DNA from: Clostridium tagluense
GTDB taxonomy: Bacteria; Bacillota; Clostridia; Clostridiales; Clostridiaceae
Direction of reading: 5' to 3'
Assembly: GCF_003865095.1 (NCBI RefSeq)
Contig: NZ_BHYK01000029.1
Coordinates: forward strand, 1-52,989
DNA: 52,989 bases
Positions 16,735 to 24,618 of the stretch are shown here, piece after piece. How positions within the stretch are numbered: the first letter of the stretch is position 1; each line of letters opens with the position of its first letter. The translations under genes were made by a program, and so were the position numbers. A model generated the notes under the pieces. The model was given only the letters and a program-made list of their open reading frames with translations. It was not told the origin of the DNA and did no database searches.

Positions 16735-16788
16735 GAAAGGAGATAATAAATCACTTTATATATAGTGATTTATTTATTAGAAAATATG
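16735..16788 (+). promoter_or_regulatory. Hairpin between ribosome binding site and start codon of splB
   Basis: AAAGGAG lies at 16736-16742, 43 bases before ATG 16786. Between them AATAAATCACT (16745-16755) is perfectly complementary to AGTGATTTATT (16764-16774). Folding this 11-bp stem would bring the AGGAG close to the start codon. No other ribosome binding site precedes the ATG. A GTG at 16765 inside the hairpin is a less likely start. Confidence 0.5.
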
Positions 16789-17808
16789 TTTATACCTAAA
16801 AGAATTATATTTGAAAAAGATTCGTTAGATTATGAAATGGGTAAGAGTATTTTTTCTAAGTTTAAAGATAATGATAATGTTGAGATAATAAATTTGACCT
16901 CTAATAAACTAAAACAACATATTCCAGGTAATGATTTATTCACTCAATATAGAGAAGGTAAGAGGACTTTAGTAGTTGGAACTAAAAAGACTTTAAAGTT
17001 TCAATCATGCAAACCATCCGCCCACTATCAGCTTCCCTTAGTATCAGGGTGTATGGGACAATGTGAGTACTGCTATTTAAATACTAAGTTAGGAGATAAG
17101 CCTTTTGTAAAAGTACATACTAATATAGATGATATTCTTAATCAAGCTCAGAAATATATTAATGAAAGATTACCAGAGATAACTATATTTGAAGGAGCGG
17201 CTACATCTGACCCTATACCTGTGGAACCTTATACACATTCATTGCAGAAATCCATAGATTTTTTTGGGAAAAACCTAAACGCTAGATTTAGATTTGTAAC
17301 AAAATATAATGATATAGAATCATTGCTTAACTTAGAACACAATGGTCATACAGAGATAAGATTTAGTATTAATACTTCTTTTGTAATAGATAAATATGAA
17401 CATTTTACTGCTTCTCGTGACAAAAGAATAGAAGCAGCTATAAAGGTAGCTGAGTCAGGGTATCCTACTGGTTTTTTAATTGCTCCAATATTTATTTACC
17501 CTAGTTGGAAAGAAGAGTATCATGACTTATTATTAGAACTAAGTAGTAAGCTTCCAAATAACTTAAAATTCCCAGTAACCTTTGAAGTAATATCTCATAG
17601 GTATACAACAATAGCTAAAAATAGAATACTTGAGGTATTCCCTGAAAGTGAATTACCTATGAATGATGAAGAACGTAAATTCAAATATGGACAATTTGGA
17701 TATGGTAAGTATGTATATCAAAAGGAAAGTATAAGTGAAATAAAAGAATTCTTCACAAAAGAGATAGAAGAAATATTTAAGAATAAAAAAGTTTTGTATA
17801 TTATATAG
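16786..17808 (+). CDS. splB: Spore photoproduct lyase, with Ala at the usual catalytic Cys position
   Basis: The 340-residue protein begins MFIPKRIIFEKDSLDYEMG, as in known SplB proteins. The radical-SAM cluster motif CMGQCEYC gives C89, C93 and C96, matching the C90/C94/C97 spacing of B. subtilis SplB. The family uses 5'-deoxyadenosyl radical chemistry to split spore photoproduct dimers during germination. A later cysteine (C141 in B. subtilis, in FEAACTSD) donates the final hydrogen; the equivalent segment here is FEGAATSD (135-142), so this residue is Ala139. The protein is otherwise complete. Confidence 0.9.
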   Translation: MFIPKRIIFEKDSLDYEMGKSIFSKFKDNDNVEIINLTSNKLKQHIPGNDLFTQYREGKRTLVVGTKKTLKFQSCKPSAHYQLPLVSGCMGQCEYCYLNTKLGDKPFVKVHTNIDDILNQAQKYINERLPEITIFEGAATSDPIPVEPYTHSLQKSIDFFGKNLNARFRFVTKYNDIESLLNLEHNGHTEIRFSINTSFVIDKYEHFTASRDKRIEAAIKVAESGYPTGFLIAPIFIYPSWKEEYHDLLLELSSKLPNNLKFPVTFEVISHRYTTIAKNRILEVFPESELPMNDEERKFKYGQFGYGKYVYQKESISEIKEFFTKEIEEIFKNKKVLYII

Positions 17809-17930
17809 GCATTTTAGTGTAGTTGTTTTATTATTATAAAATGTTAATTGTAAGTCAATTACGAGCACTAAAAAATCCTATGCTTTAAATAAAGGCTATG
17901 TTTAAGAATAATGTTGATAATATAGCAATT

Positions 17931-17960
17931 AATAAGAGACGCCAAATTGCGTCTCTTATT
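17931..17960. terminator. Bidirectional terminator between convergent genes
   Basis: AATAAGAGACGC (17931-17942) and GCGTCTCTTATT (17949-17960) form a perfect 12-bp stem with a 6-base loop. It lies between splB (plus) and the lipoprotein remnant (minus). Confidence 0.8.
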
Positions 17961-17983
17961 ACACATTTTATGAATAATATTAA

Positions 17984-18428
17984 TTATTTACTTGTACCCA
18001 TGCTATTAATCTTATATTCCCCGCTAACCTTTTGGACTTCTAAAAAAGCAGACTTATTTACAATCCATGAATCTTTTATTTCTCCATTACCCGCTAATAC
18101 ATATGAGTTTATATCCACTGGTTTTAAAGAGTATTCAATGTAAAATGTAAATTTATCACTATTACCCTGTAAATCATTTATCTTGTTAATTGTATAATCT
18201 GTAATCTTTAATTCTTTTATTACCGAGTCTTTCTTGTATTCACTAAAAAGTTTTATCATAATCTGTTTAGAAATGACTTCTACATTCGTAGAATCTGTTT
18301 TCAAAGCAATATCTTTAATTGTTGGTTCATAACTTACAGTTTGTTTAGCACAACCAATAAAGAAACCACTTATACAAAGGATAAAAATTATTATAAAATT
18401 TCTCTTTAAATTACCTATAATATCCCCC
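17984..18428 (-). pseudogene. Lipoprotein gene broken by a frameshift in its signal peptide
   Basis: On the minus strand a signal peptide (NLKRNFIIIFILCISGFF) is encoded in one frame from about 18413. The lipobox and mature protein (IGCAKQTVSYEPTIKD...) continue in another frame from about 18358 to the stop at 17984. The switch lies in a T-rich run (TTTCTTTT). The signal-peptide frame has GAGGGG but only ATT or ATA where a start codon should be. The mature part (~110 residues, ending YKINSMGTSK) resembles small secreted clostridial lipoproteins of unknown function. Confidence 0.6.
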
Positions 18429-18511
18429 TCTTTAAATTTGTTATATTATATAAATATGTCCTTGTTTCATTATACAGTATATTAATGTAAATATTCAATT
18501 TTTTAACATAA

Positions 18512-19573
18512 CTATATATAAATTGCTTCTCTAATTTTAAAATCCTTTAATTTTGTATCAGAATGAGATGTGTGTGATTGAACTAATAAATATTTGCTTT
18601 TTACAGTATCCTTCTGTGTGCTAAATAACTGTAACCATTTAAACCAATACATATAGTTAGCAAGGTATTTTGTGCAAACACTATGAAATCCATACATCCA
18701 TTCTTTTAGTTTGCTATGGAAAGCATTTATGTGTTGTATATGGTATATGCCTTCCTTATGCTTATCACGCTTAATCTGTTGTAGTTCTACATCCAAATTT
18801 TTGGCAAACTTAATATAACTCTTGTGTGAGTCAGTACAGAGGGTTGAATTATCTTCTATCCTACCTGTAAAGAGTCTTTCTAAATCTGTATGCTTCATTC
18901 TACCTTTACAGATTAACTCTGTCACAATGTTTCCTACCCTATCAATCGCACATAGTACACAGACTTGCTGTTTTGATATACCTCTTTTTCTTTTTTCAAG
19001 CGGACTACTCATACTGCCCTTAACTCCACGTCTATGAGGTTCTCGTGGCATTGTAAAAGTGGTGCTTTTCTTATGATTTCATTTAAAGGACTCCCTGAAA
19101 AATGCCTCGTCAACTTCTATAACTCCACCAACATGACCAATACCCATATACACTCTGATAGCGTCTAAAAACTTATGCCTCCAGTAAAAAGAGGTCGGTA
19201 CACTAATTTCGACTACCTCAGCACATTTTCTTATGGAATAACCATTTATCATACATTTAGAATATAGTATCCATTTTTTAATATCTTTTTTGCTGTTATA
19301 TCTTGGTGAACGTGTAAAATCAGTGAAGGTCTTTCGGCAGGACTTACAAATATATCTTTGTTTATTATTAAACTTGCCATATCTCGATACTTCATCGTGT
19401 CCACAACAAGGGCAGACCTTTCCCTTGGAAAACCTATTCTCTTTAACTTCATTTGTAACTTCAGTAGCAAACGAACCTAATACAATAACTTCTTCAAGGT
19501 AGGCTAAAATTTCTTCCTGTCCAGTTGTTCCTAACGCCTCTAAATCTTTTTTTACTGACTCTACACTTGGCAT
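18512..19573 (-). pseudogene. IS1595-family transposase interrupted by one TGA
   Basis: The start is ATG 19573 behind GGAGG. The N-terminal zinc ribbon is CPCCGH...CKSC. The DDE/DDN-type domain (ISXO2-like) shows VDEAFF (first Asp), CTDSHKSY (second Asp) and HINAFHSKLKEW (Asn). Translation stops at TGA (19079-19081) after FFRESFK but resumes in the same frame as NHKKSTTFTMPREPH. Family members usually have Gly here (FKGNHKK), so a single GGA to TGA change explains the break. Clear terminal inverted repeats were not identified. Confidence 0.9.
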
Positions 19574-19763
19574 AATAAGACCTCCGTAATCCTTCATATA
19601 GTCTTATTATACCATATTATTCAATATATATCCATTTTCAACATCTTTATTAAACATAGCCTAAATAAAAAAGCATAAGCGGTTCACGAAGTGGTCCGCT
19701 TGCTATGATTTTCGGAGCTTTCCCTGTCACCCTAGTGAGAACGCAGTTGCCACTTGCTATATC

Positions 19764-19901
19764 TTATGAAAAAGCTTCTGCCTGAGCCTCTGCTTTCTTT
19801 CTGTCCCAGCCTCTTCTTACCATTTTTTCAATTATTTCATGTTTAATTTTCTCAAGTCTTTTTAAAGTTTCTTCTGATAGTTCCTGATTGTTATCGCTCA
19901 T
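19764..19901 (-). CDS. Small charged protein, 45 residues
   Basis: ATG 19901 follows AAGGAGGAAAA, an ideal ribosome binding site. The product (MSDNNQELSEETLKRLEKIK...RRGWDRKKAEAQAEAF) is a single charged helix. It lies 20 bp downstream of the 115-residue gene on the same strand, so the two are probably co-transcribed. The family is not recognised. Just downstream, 19675-19745 contains hairpins (AAGCGG...CCGCTT) and TAGCAAG motifs distantly like the family A elements. Confidence 0.6.
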   Translation of the reverse strand: MSDNNQELSEETLKRLEKIKHEIIEKMVRRGWDRKKAEAQAEAFS

Positions 19902-19921
19902 ATTTTTCCTCCTTACCATAA

Positions 19922-20269
19922 TTATTTTACATTTAAATCACTATCATTAACTACCCACATATGGCCATCTTCACCAATTAGTAATTGTTTTGTTTCAGGA
20001 TTATAGGAGTTGATTATATAGTTATATTTCTTTAGGGTTGTTCCTATTTCGTATAGATACTGTTTGTAGTGTCCTTCAAATTCCTCAATAAGTTGATTAA
20101 TTTGTATTTCTTCTATATTAAGATTATCTTGAAGTTCCCTAAGTTCCTTAGCAACTGTTAAAGGAAGCATTCCTATATATTCTCCTTTTGTATTAGCTAT
20201 TTCATCATTTTGCTTATAATTATTTCCACCTAATTTCTTACCAGATTTTAAACTTATAACTTCGCTCAT
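19922..20269 (-). CDS. Hypothetical protein, 115 residues
   Basis: ATG 20269 follows AGGAGGAAT. The N-terminus (MSEVISLKSGKKLGGNNYKQ) is polar. A central coiled coil spans residues ~36-75, and the C-terminus (KQLLIGEDGHMWVVNDSDLN) is beta-like. Size and arrangement recall small plasmid- or phage-borne proteins, but no family is recognised. The upstream region shares a ~30-bp motif with the region upstream of the small minus-strand gene at 25625-25708. Confidence 0.55.
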   Translation of the reverse strand: MSEVISLKSGKKLGGNNYKQNDEIANTKGEYIGMLPLTVAKELRELQDNLNIEEIQINQLIEEFEGHYKQYLYEIGTTLKKYNYIINSYNPETKQLLIGEDGHMWVVNDSDLNVK

Positions 20270-20361
20270 TGTATTCCTCCTATGGTTATTTATTTTAGAG
20301 TTTTTAGAATTACACCAGTGTTAACAATATACAAAGGCTTTTTTCAATTCTGCACAGAAGA

Positions 20362-20430
20362 AAGTAAAAACTTCCAGTTTTTACTATGACCTCGAATTAA
20401 ATTACAATAACTGGAAGTTATTGTTTGCCA
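20362..20430 (-). repeat. Dispersed two-hairpin element, family A, copy A4
   Basis: Plus-strand order: hairpin GTAAAAACTTCCAGTTTTTAC (20364-20384), core GACCTCG (20388-20394), hairpin CAATAACTGGAAGTTATTG (20405-20423), end TTTGCCA. Read on the minus strand it is nearly the same as copy A5. It is followed immediately by a family B element. Confidence 0.8.
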
Positions 20431-20434
20431 TTCA

Positions 20435-20506
20435 CTTCACTGCCAATATCTGAAAGGTGCCTGTCACCTTTGAAAAATTGGAAATGAGTTTTCAATTTTT
20501 GTTGCT
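20435..20506 (+). repeat. Dispersed element, family B, copy B1
   Basis: The 72-bp unit matches 27091-27162 at 68 of 72 positions. It contains the palindrome AAAGGTGCCTGTCACCTTT and the hairpin AAAAATTG...CAATTTTT, and ends TTGTTGCT. It abuts the truncated protease fragment downstream. Confidence 0.85.
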
Positions 20507-20690
20507 CAGCTCATTAAGAAAGAAGATAGATAAGGTTACTTGCGGGGATATTACTATTAATAAGTTTAAGGTTAATTTTGGTGAGATTGATCCGAGTGAT
20601 AGGGTAAATGGGCTTTTAGGACTTGACTTTCTTAAAGGCGCAGCTGTTATTATTGATGTGGATGAAAATAAAATTATATTAAAAGGATAA
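20507..20690 (+). pseudogene. C-terminal fragment of a retropepsin-like aspartyl protease
   Basis: From about residue 20 of the open frame the sequence KVTCGDITINKFKVNFGEID, then VNGLLGLDFLKGAAVIIDVD, matches the C-terminal half of bacterial aspartyl-protease-fold proteins. In these, the GLLGLDFL strand follows the flap. The N-terminal half with the catalytic DTG is missing, and the frame runs back directly into element B1. No ribosome binding site is available. It is a truncated remnant with its breakpoint at the repeat. Confidence 0.65.
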
Positions 20691-20797
20691 TATATTTCTA
20701 AAAAATAGCAGTTAGCAAGAGAAACATTTGGAAGTATTTAAACATTGGAAATTAAAAATTTTACACCTCTGGGTCATTTGCGAAGGACGTAGGCTAG

Positions 20798-21037
20798 AGC
20801 TTGTTAATCGATACATACGTAGGATTAAAAGATGATTATAAGAAATATGACTTATACTGTCCTACAATAGTACAGGAAAGTGAAGAAATAATGATTCATA
20901 AAAAAATTGATATTAATAAGATGGAACCATTTAAAAAATTTACATTAGAACGCCTTAAATGATTAGTATTGAAAAAAGATGGAGGTTCTATTAAAGAAAT
21001 ATTAGATTTTGTAAAATTAACTAGGTATGGTCAATAG
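20798..21037 (+). pseudogene. Gene remnant with an in-frame TGA
   Basis: Open from 20798 without a start codon, the frame encodes YVGLKDDYKKYDLYCPTIVQ...FTLERLK, then TGA (20960-20962). It continues in the same frame as LVLKKDGGSIKEILDFVKLT to TAG at 21035. It looks like the C-terminal part of a decayed gene; the family is not recognised. Confidence 0.45.
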
Positions 21038-21074
21038 GAATCTGTCTTAAAATAGAAAGTTATATCTATAGCGA

Positions 21075-21147
21075 TAGCAAACAATAATTTCTAGTTATTG
21101 TAACGTTCCCCGAGGTCAAAGTAAAAACTGAAAGTTTTTACTTTCTA
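21075..21147 (+). repeat. Dispersed two-hairpin element, family A, copy A5 (complete)
   Basis: It begins TAGCAAACAATAATTTC, hairpin CAATAATTTCTAGTTATTG, then CCCCGAGGTC, hairpin GTAAAAACTGAAAGTTTTTAC, and ends TTTCTA. It is the inverted counterpart of copy A4. A collapsed pair of ends (TAGCGAAACAAATTTGCTA) lies at 21253-21271. Confidence 0.85.
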
Positions 21148-21184
21148 ATAATTCCCAAATTAGATAAGCTTAAAGAAGTATACA

Positions 21185-21236
21185 TTAATAATAAATTCTA
21201 GGCGAAATTACTGAAAAGTTATGTAATATAAGAAAT
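21185..21236 (+). repeat. Repeat D, copy 1
   Basis: About 51 bp (TTAATAATAAATTCTAGG ... TAATATAAGAAATA) recur at 27241-27291 with one visible difference. In both places the repeat lies beside family A sequence. Confidence 0.85.
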
Positions 21237-21407
21237 AATTCAATTATCGTTAGCGAAACAAATTTGCTACTGATTTCTACATACCACAGAACTTAATTGG
21301 AATTGATATTTTTTCCAAGTCACAGTTACCTTAGTGGGTCACATAGTTCATACCGCAGACGAACGGATATATGTTTAAATTAAGACTTTAAAAAGCAAAA
21401 TAATATT

Positions 21408-21446
21408 GAAATAACCGTCTAGGGCTAAGATGGCTATTTCTTTTGG
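21408..21446 (+). terminator. Terminator-like hairpin in a gene-poor stretch
   Basis: GAAATAACCGTCT (21408-21420) pairs with AGATGGCTATTTC (21428-21440) with one mismatch, followed by TTTTGG. The stretch 21237-21596 otherwise holds only the 19-mer repeat at 21315-21333. Confidence 0.6.
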
Positions 21447-21596
21447 CTCAATATAGTTTATAATTATGTTGTATGGGGTTGCTTGTTATAAATTGGTAAA
21501 TATAAAGATTTTTTATATAAATTTTTGCTGGCGCTACCTAATTTTTAATATTTCTTATAGCTTTTATAAAATTTTAACTTATCAAAGGAGGAGAAA

Positions 21597-22799
21597 ATGA
21601 AAATAGGTAAATTCACTATGCAAAATAATATAACTATTGATGCAGTGAGATACTACATAGAATTGGGGCTAATAATACCTGAAAAAAGTGGAGGACAGTA
21701 TGACTTTGATGAAAGATGCAAGAGTGATCTTGAAAAAACAATTAAACTTAAAGGTCAAGGGTTTACCCTAAATGAAATTAAAGCAATATTTGTACTTAAG
21801 AGGATTGGTAAGCTTACCACATATCAAGAGAATGAATATTATAGGGACATTTATTGTAACAAGAAAATTGAACTTTCTAGTAAAATTAAAGAATTGGAAA
21901 GGTTTAGAGATAAATTAGAAGAAACGATAGAGGATCTATCTAAAATAAAATGTATGGATAATTTTAAAATTGGTATAGATATTGAAGCTTTAAAACTATT
22001 CAGCTGCCTGAAATGTGGAAAAGAGTTGATACTTTCTGATGGAATTATTACAAATAATCAGGTGATGGAAGGCAAACTTAAATGTACTTGTGGTGAAGAT
22101 TATAAAATTGAAGATGGAATTTTACTAGTTGGAAGCGTACAATCTGAAACTAATTTAGATATAGTAGATTATGTTAATTCAACTGATTCAGAATACCTAG
22201 ATAATGTTTACTCTGGGCTTGAGTATATGAATAAAAAAATACAATTTGAGAAATTAAATAATAAAATTATATTGGAGATAGGTTCTGGTGCAGGTTTCTT
22301 TCTAAGGAGTATATATACTGATTTACCGGATGATTCCTTATATATTGCAGTAGATAATGATTTGAATAGGCATAAATTTTTAAAGTCAATGCTTCAAAAA
22401 TCTGAGTACAACAAAAGAGTGATATTTTTATGTTGCGATTTTTTGAAAATGCCATTAAAAGATAATTTAGTTGATGTTTTGATAGATTTTAATGGTACAA
22501 GTAATTACTCATTCGAACATGAAGAGTTTTTGCTAAATTTAATTGATAAGTCTTTAAAAAGAAAGTTGATTATGATTGCTGCATACATTACATTCAATAA
22601 TTTTAGCATTGACAGCAGCATTATAGAAAAAGTAAGGAAAAATTTTATTTTAAAAAGTATAAAAAATAATATTTTAAATTTACAATACAATATAATCGAT
22701 GAAAAAACATCTAAATCAATATCTAAGGGCGGTAAATATGAAAATTATTTTAAGTGCAATGAAGGAATTTCTTCATATATTGTATATGCAAAAAGGTAG
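21597..22799 (+). CDS. MerR-type regulator fused to a zinc-ribbon methyltransferase
   Basis: The 400-residue protein starts at ATG 21597 behind AAAGGAGGAG. Residues 1-70 are a MerR-type DNA-binding domain (MKIGKFTMQNNITIDAVRYY, GLIIPEK). Residues 78-118 form a coiled coil. Residues ~133-178 hold a Trm112-like zinc ribbon with C137, C140, C163 and C165. Residues ~220-340 are a class I SAM-dependent methyltransferase with motif I LEIGSGAGFF (226-235). It may be a self-contained sensor that couples ligand methylation to gene control. No target gene is obvious; an MFS transporter remnant and a hydrolase lie downstream. Confidence 0.75.
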   Translation: MKIGKFTMQNNITIDAVRYYIELGLIIPEKSGGQYDFDERCKSDLEKTIKLKGQGFTLNEIKAIFVLKRIGKLTTYQENEYYRDIYCNKKIELSSKIKELERFRDKLEETIEDLSKIKCMDNFKIGIDIEALKLFSCLKCGKELILSDGIITNNQVMEGKLKCTCGEDYKIEDGILLVGSVQSETNLDIVDYVNSTDSEYLDNVYSGLEYMNKKIQFEKLNNKIILEIGSGAGFFLRSIYTDLPDDSLYIAVDNDLNRHKFLKSMLQKSEYNKRVIFLCCDFLKMPLKDNLVDVLIDFNGTSNYSFEHEEFLLNLIDKSLKRKLIMIAAYITFNNFSIDSSIIEKVRKNFILKSIKNNILNLQYNIIDEKTSKSISKGGKYENYFKCNEGISSYIVYAKR

Positions 22800-22902
22800 C
22801 CTTTACACCATGTTTTATTTAAAAAAATGAAAAATTAAGTAAATTAAGCTATTGACGTGGTGTAAAGCCCCTTATCTAAAATATAGATAGGGGGTGTTTT
22901 CT

Positions 22903-23065
22903 ATGTTTAAGATATTTTCTAAAGATTCAATTAATAAAAAAGAATTATCTATTTTGTTGATTTTTTCCTGCGCAAAGCTTGTTTCATTATTTGGGAGCGC
23001 AATATAAGCTTTTGCACTTGAATTGTATGTATTGAAAACTACCGCTTCAGGATTATATTTTAGGG
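22903..23065 (+). pseudogene. N-terminal remnant of an MFS transporter
   Basis: ATG 22903 follows GGGGG and reads MFKIFSKDSINKKELSILLI to SLFGSAI, then TAA. The same frame continues AFALELYVLKTTASGLYF, which matches the first and second helices of MFS permeases where the stop replaces a Tyr codon. The rest of the gene is absent. A stem-loop (GCCCCTTATCTA...TAGATAGGGGG, 22867-22893) precedes the ATG and sequesters its binding site. Confidence 0.6.
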
Positions 23066-23075
23066 AGGTTATCAG

Positions 23076-24092
23076 ATGGAAATTTACTTTATCTTAGTAA
23101 TACTAATACTTGGCTTAATATTGACAGGGGCACTTTTCCCAACTTGGACACCTACTATTAAGGGCAAAAATAGTGTTAGGGTATATGAGCAAGTTTCAAT
23201 AAACGGCGCTAAACATCAACTTATGATACGAGGTGTAGATAAGAATAACCCTATTTTAGTTTTTGTACATGGTGGGCCAGGGTGTTCGGAAATTCCATAT
23301 GTAAGAAAGTATCAAGATATTTTGGAGCAGAAATTCACCATAGTTCACTACGACCAACGTGGAACTGGCAAATCATATCATTTTTTTGAGGACTACTCAA
23401 ATTTATCTCCAGAATTACTCGCAGATGACTTAATAGCACTAACTAGATATATTCGTAAAAGATTTGGAAAGGATAAGGTGCTGTTAGCTGGTCATTCCTT
23501 TGGATCTTATATTGGAATGGTGGCTGCTGCAAAAGCACCAGAAAATTATATTGCCTACATCGGAATTGGACAAGTATCAAATTTTAATGAAAGTGAAACA
23601 GATTCTTTAAATTATTGCATTGAAGAGGCAAACAAAGCAGCAAATAAAGACGATATTGCAAACCTTGAAAAAATAAGAAGCCAAGTTGAAAAGGGAGATA
23701 TTTTCGTTCCACGTAATTACATAGGAAAATATGGTGGTGGTTCACGCCTTATTGATGAGGATGGCCTTTATACCAAAGGCTATCTTACAAATCGGGAATA
23801 CAATTTACTTGACAGAGTTCGTCTTAATTTAGGCGTGAAAAAAAGTGAGGTTATGATTGGTGACTTACTTCAGAATCCTTTGCCAAGTCTTGTTAAAAAA
23901 CTTGAGATACCATGTTACTTCCATATGGGACAGTATGATTATAAGGCTTCATCAAAAGCCGCAAAGAATTATTTTGATTCTATTACATCACCTGAAAAAG
24001 AATTTATACTATATTGGGAATCAGCGCATTATCCACAATTTGAAGAAAAAGAAAAATTTGCTGAGTGGCTTATTAAGAAATTCTCAAACTAA
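23076..24092 (+). CDS. Membrane-anchored alpha/beta hydrolase, proline-iminopeptidase-like
   Basis: The 338-residue protein starts at ATG 23076 behind GGGAGG. An N-terminal hydrophobic helix (residues 3-22) is an uncleaved anchor or signal. Motifs are HGGPG (65-69, oxyanion hole), DQRGTGKS (93-100) and nucleophile elbow GHSFG (S141). The acid is probably in GQYDYK (~residue 292) and the histidine in SAHYPQ (~320). The HGGPG plus DQRGxGxS combination is typical of proline iminopeptidases and related esterases. The substrate is unknown. The upstream MFS remnant and MerR fusion suggest a former drug-response cluster. Confidence 0.85.
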   Translation: MEIYFILVILILGLILTGALFPTWTPTIKGKNSVRVYEQVSINGAKHQLMIRGVDKNNPILVFVHGGPGCSEIPYVRKYQDILEQKFTIVHYDQRGTGKSYHFFEDYSNLSPELLADDLIALTRYIRKRFGKDKVLLAGHSFGSYIGMVAAAKAPENYIAYIGIGQVSNFNESETDSLNYCIEEANKAANKDDIANLEKIRSQVEKGDIFVPRNYIGKYGGGSRLIDEDGLYTKGYLTNREYNLLDRVRLNLGVKKSEVMIGDLLQNPLPSLVKKLEIPCYFHMGQYDYKASSKAAKNYFDSITSPEKEFILYWESAHYPQFEEKEKFAEWLIKKFSN

Positions 24093-24150
24093 CATATCTT
24101 ACAAATAATGAGGACTTTCGGTAACTTGAATATATAGAGATATGGTTAGA

Positions 24151-24190
24151 TAGCAAACAATAACTTCTAGTTATTGTAATGTACACCAAG
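24151..24190 (+). repeat. Dispersed hairpin element, family A, copy A6 (left half)
   Basis: It starts TAGCAAACAATAACTTC with hairpin CAATAACTTCTAGTTATTG. The CCGAGGTC core and the second hairpin are missing. The gene remnant at 24200-24367 begins just beyond it. Confidence 0.75.
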
Positions 24191-24199
24191 CTAAGATGA

Positions 24200-24367
24200 T
24201 TCAAAGACTCATCACAAAATTATGAAAATACAAATTTGGTTATACTTTTTAATAAGCTAAAGAAAAAATCTGAAAGAGAAATTGAAATACTTAAGCAGAA
24301 ACTGGCAACTTATGAAGATATAAGAGCAGCCTTATTAAATATTACATCTAAAATTATCGCATTATAA
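24200..24367 (+). pseudogene. 5'-truncated coiled-coil gene remnant
   Basis: An open frame without start codon follows element A6 and encodes FKDSSQNYENTNLVILFNKL, KKKSEREIEILKQKLATYED and IRAALLNITSKIIAL. It is a helical, phage-protein-like C-terminus. The next two small ORFs follow closely, as in a former phage or plasmid operon. Confidence 0.4.
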
Positions 24368-24385
24368 AAAAGAAAGGAGAGAAAA

Positions 24386-24487
24386 GTGAATACATTACTG
24401 ACATATGAAATTAGAATTTTCAATGGAAAAGAAAAAATACAAACGTTCATACAAAATATAGAGGTGATAATATGCCAGCAACAGTGA
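24386..24487 (+). CDS. Small ORF, 33 residues, GTG start
   Basis: GTG 24386 follows AAAGGAGAG. The product begins MNTLLTYEIRIFNGKEKIQT. Its last 16 bases overlap the next ORF, whose ribosome binding site (AGAGGTG) lies inside it, so translation may be coupled. No family recognised. Confidence 0.4.
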   Translation: MNTLLTYEIRIFNGKEKIQTFIQNIEVIICQQQ

Positions 24488-24618
24488 CAATAGTTAGACC
24501 TAATATTACACGGGAAGAAGAGACGAAAGTTTTTGAGCGTATCTCATGCACATTAGAAAAGATAATGGCAAAAGAGTATGGAATTAAAACTAAATTTACG
24601 TTAACCCGCGCAAGATAA
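24472..24618 (+). CDS. Small protein, 48 residues
   Basis: ATG 24472 follows GAGGTGAT. The product begins MPATVTIVRPNITREEETKV, contains one Cys and ends in a basic tail (KFTLTRAR). Its size, spacing and tandem arrangement resemble small genes of Firmicute prophages and conjugative elements. Function unknown. Confidence 0.5.
   Translation: MPATVTIVRPNITREEETKVFERISCTLEKIMAKEYGIKTKFTLTRAR

Noticed and set aside
17898-18143. 81-codon plus-strand frame
   Set aside because: It runs through the terminator hairpin and over the lipoprotein coding sequence on the other strand.
18822-19037. Plus-strand frame within IS1595
   Set aside because: It is antisense to a recognisable transposase and lacks a ribosome binding site.
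18512-19573. IS1595 TGA as a selenocysteine or programmed stop
   Set aside because: The position is Gly in the family and no selenocysteine insertion structure is evident; a simple point mutation is enough.
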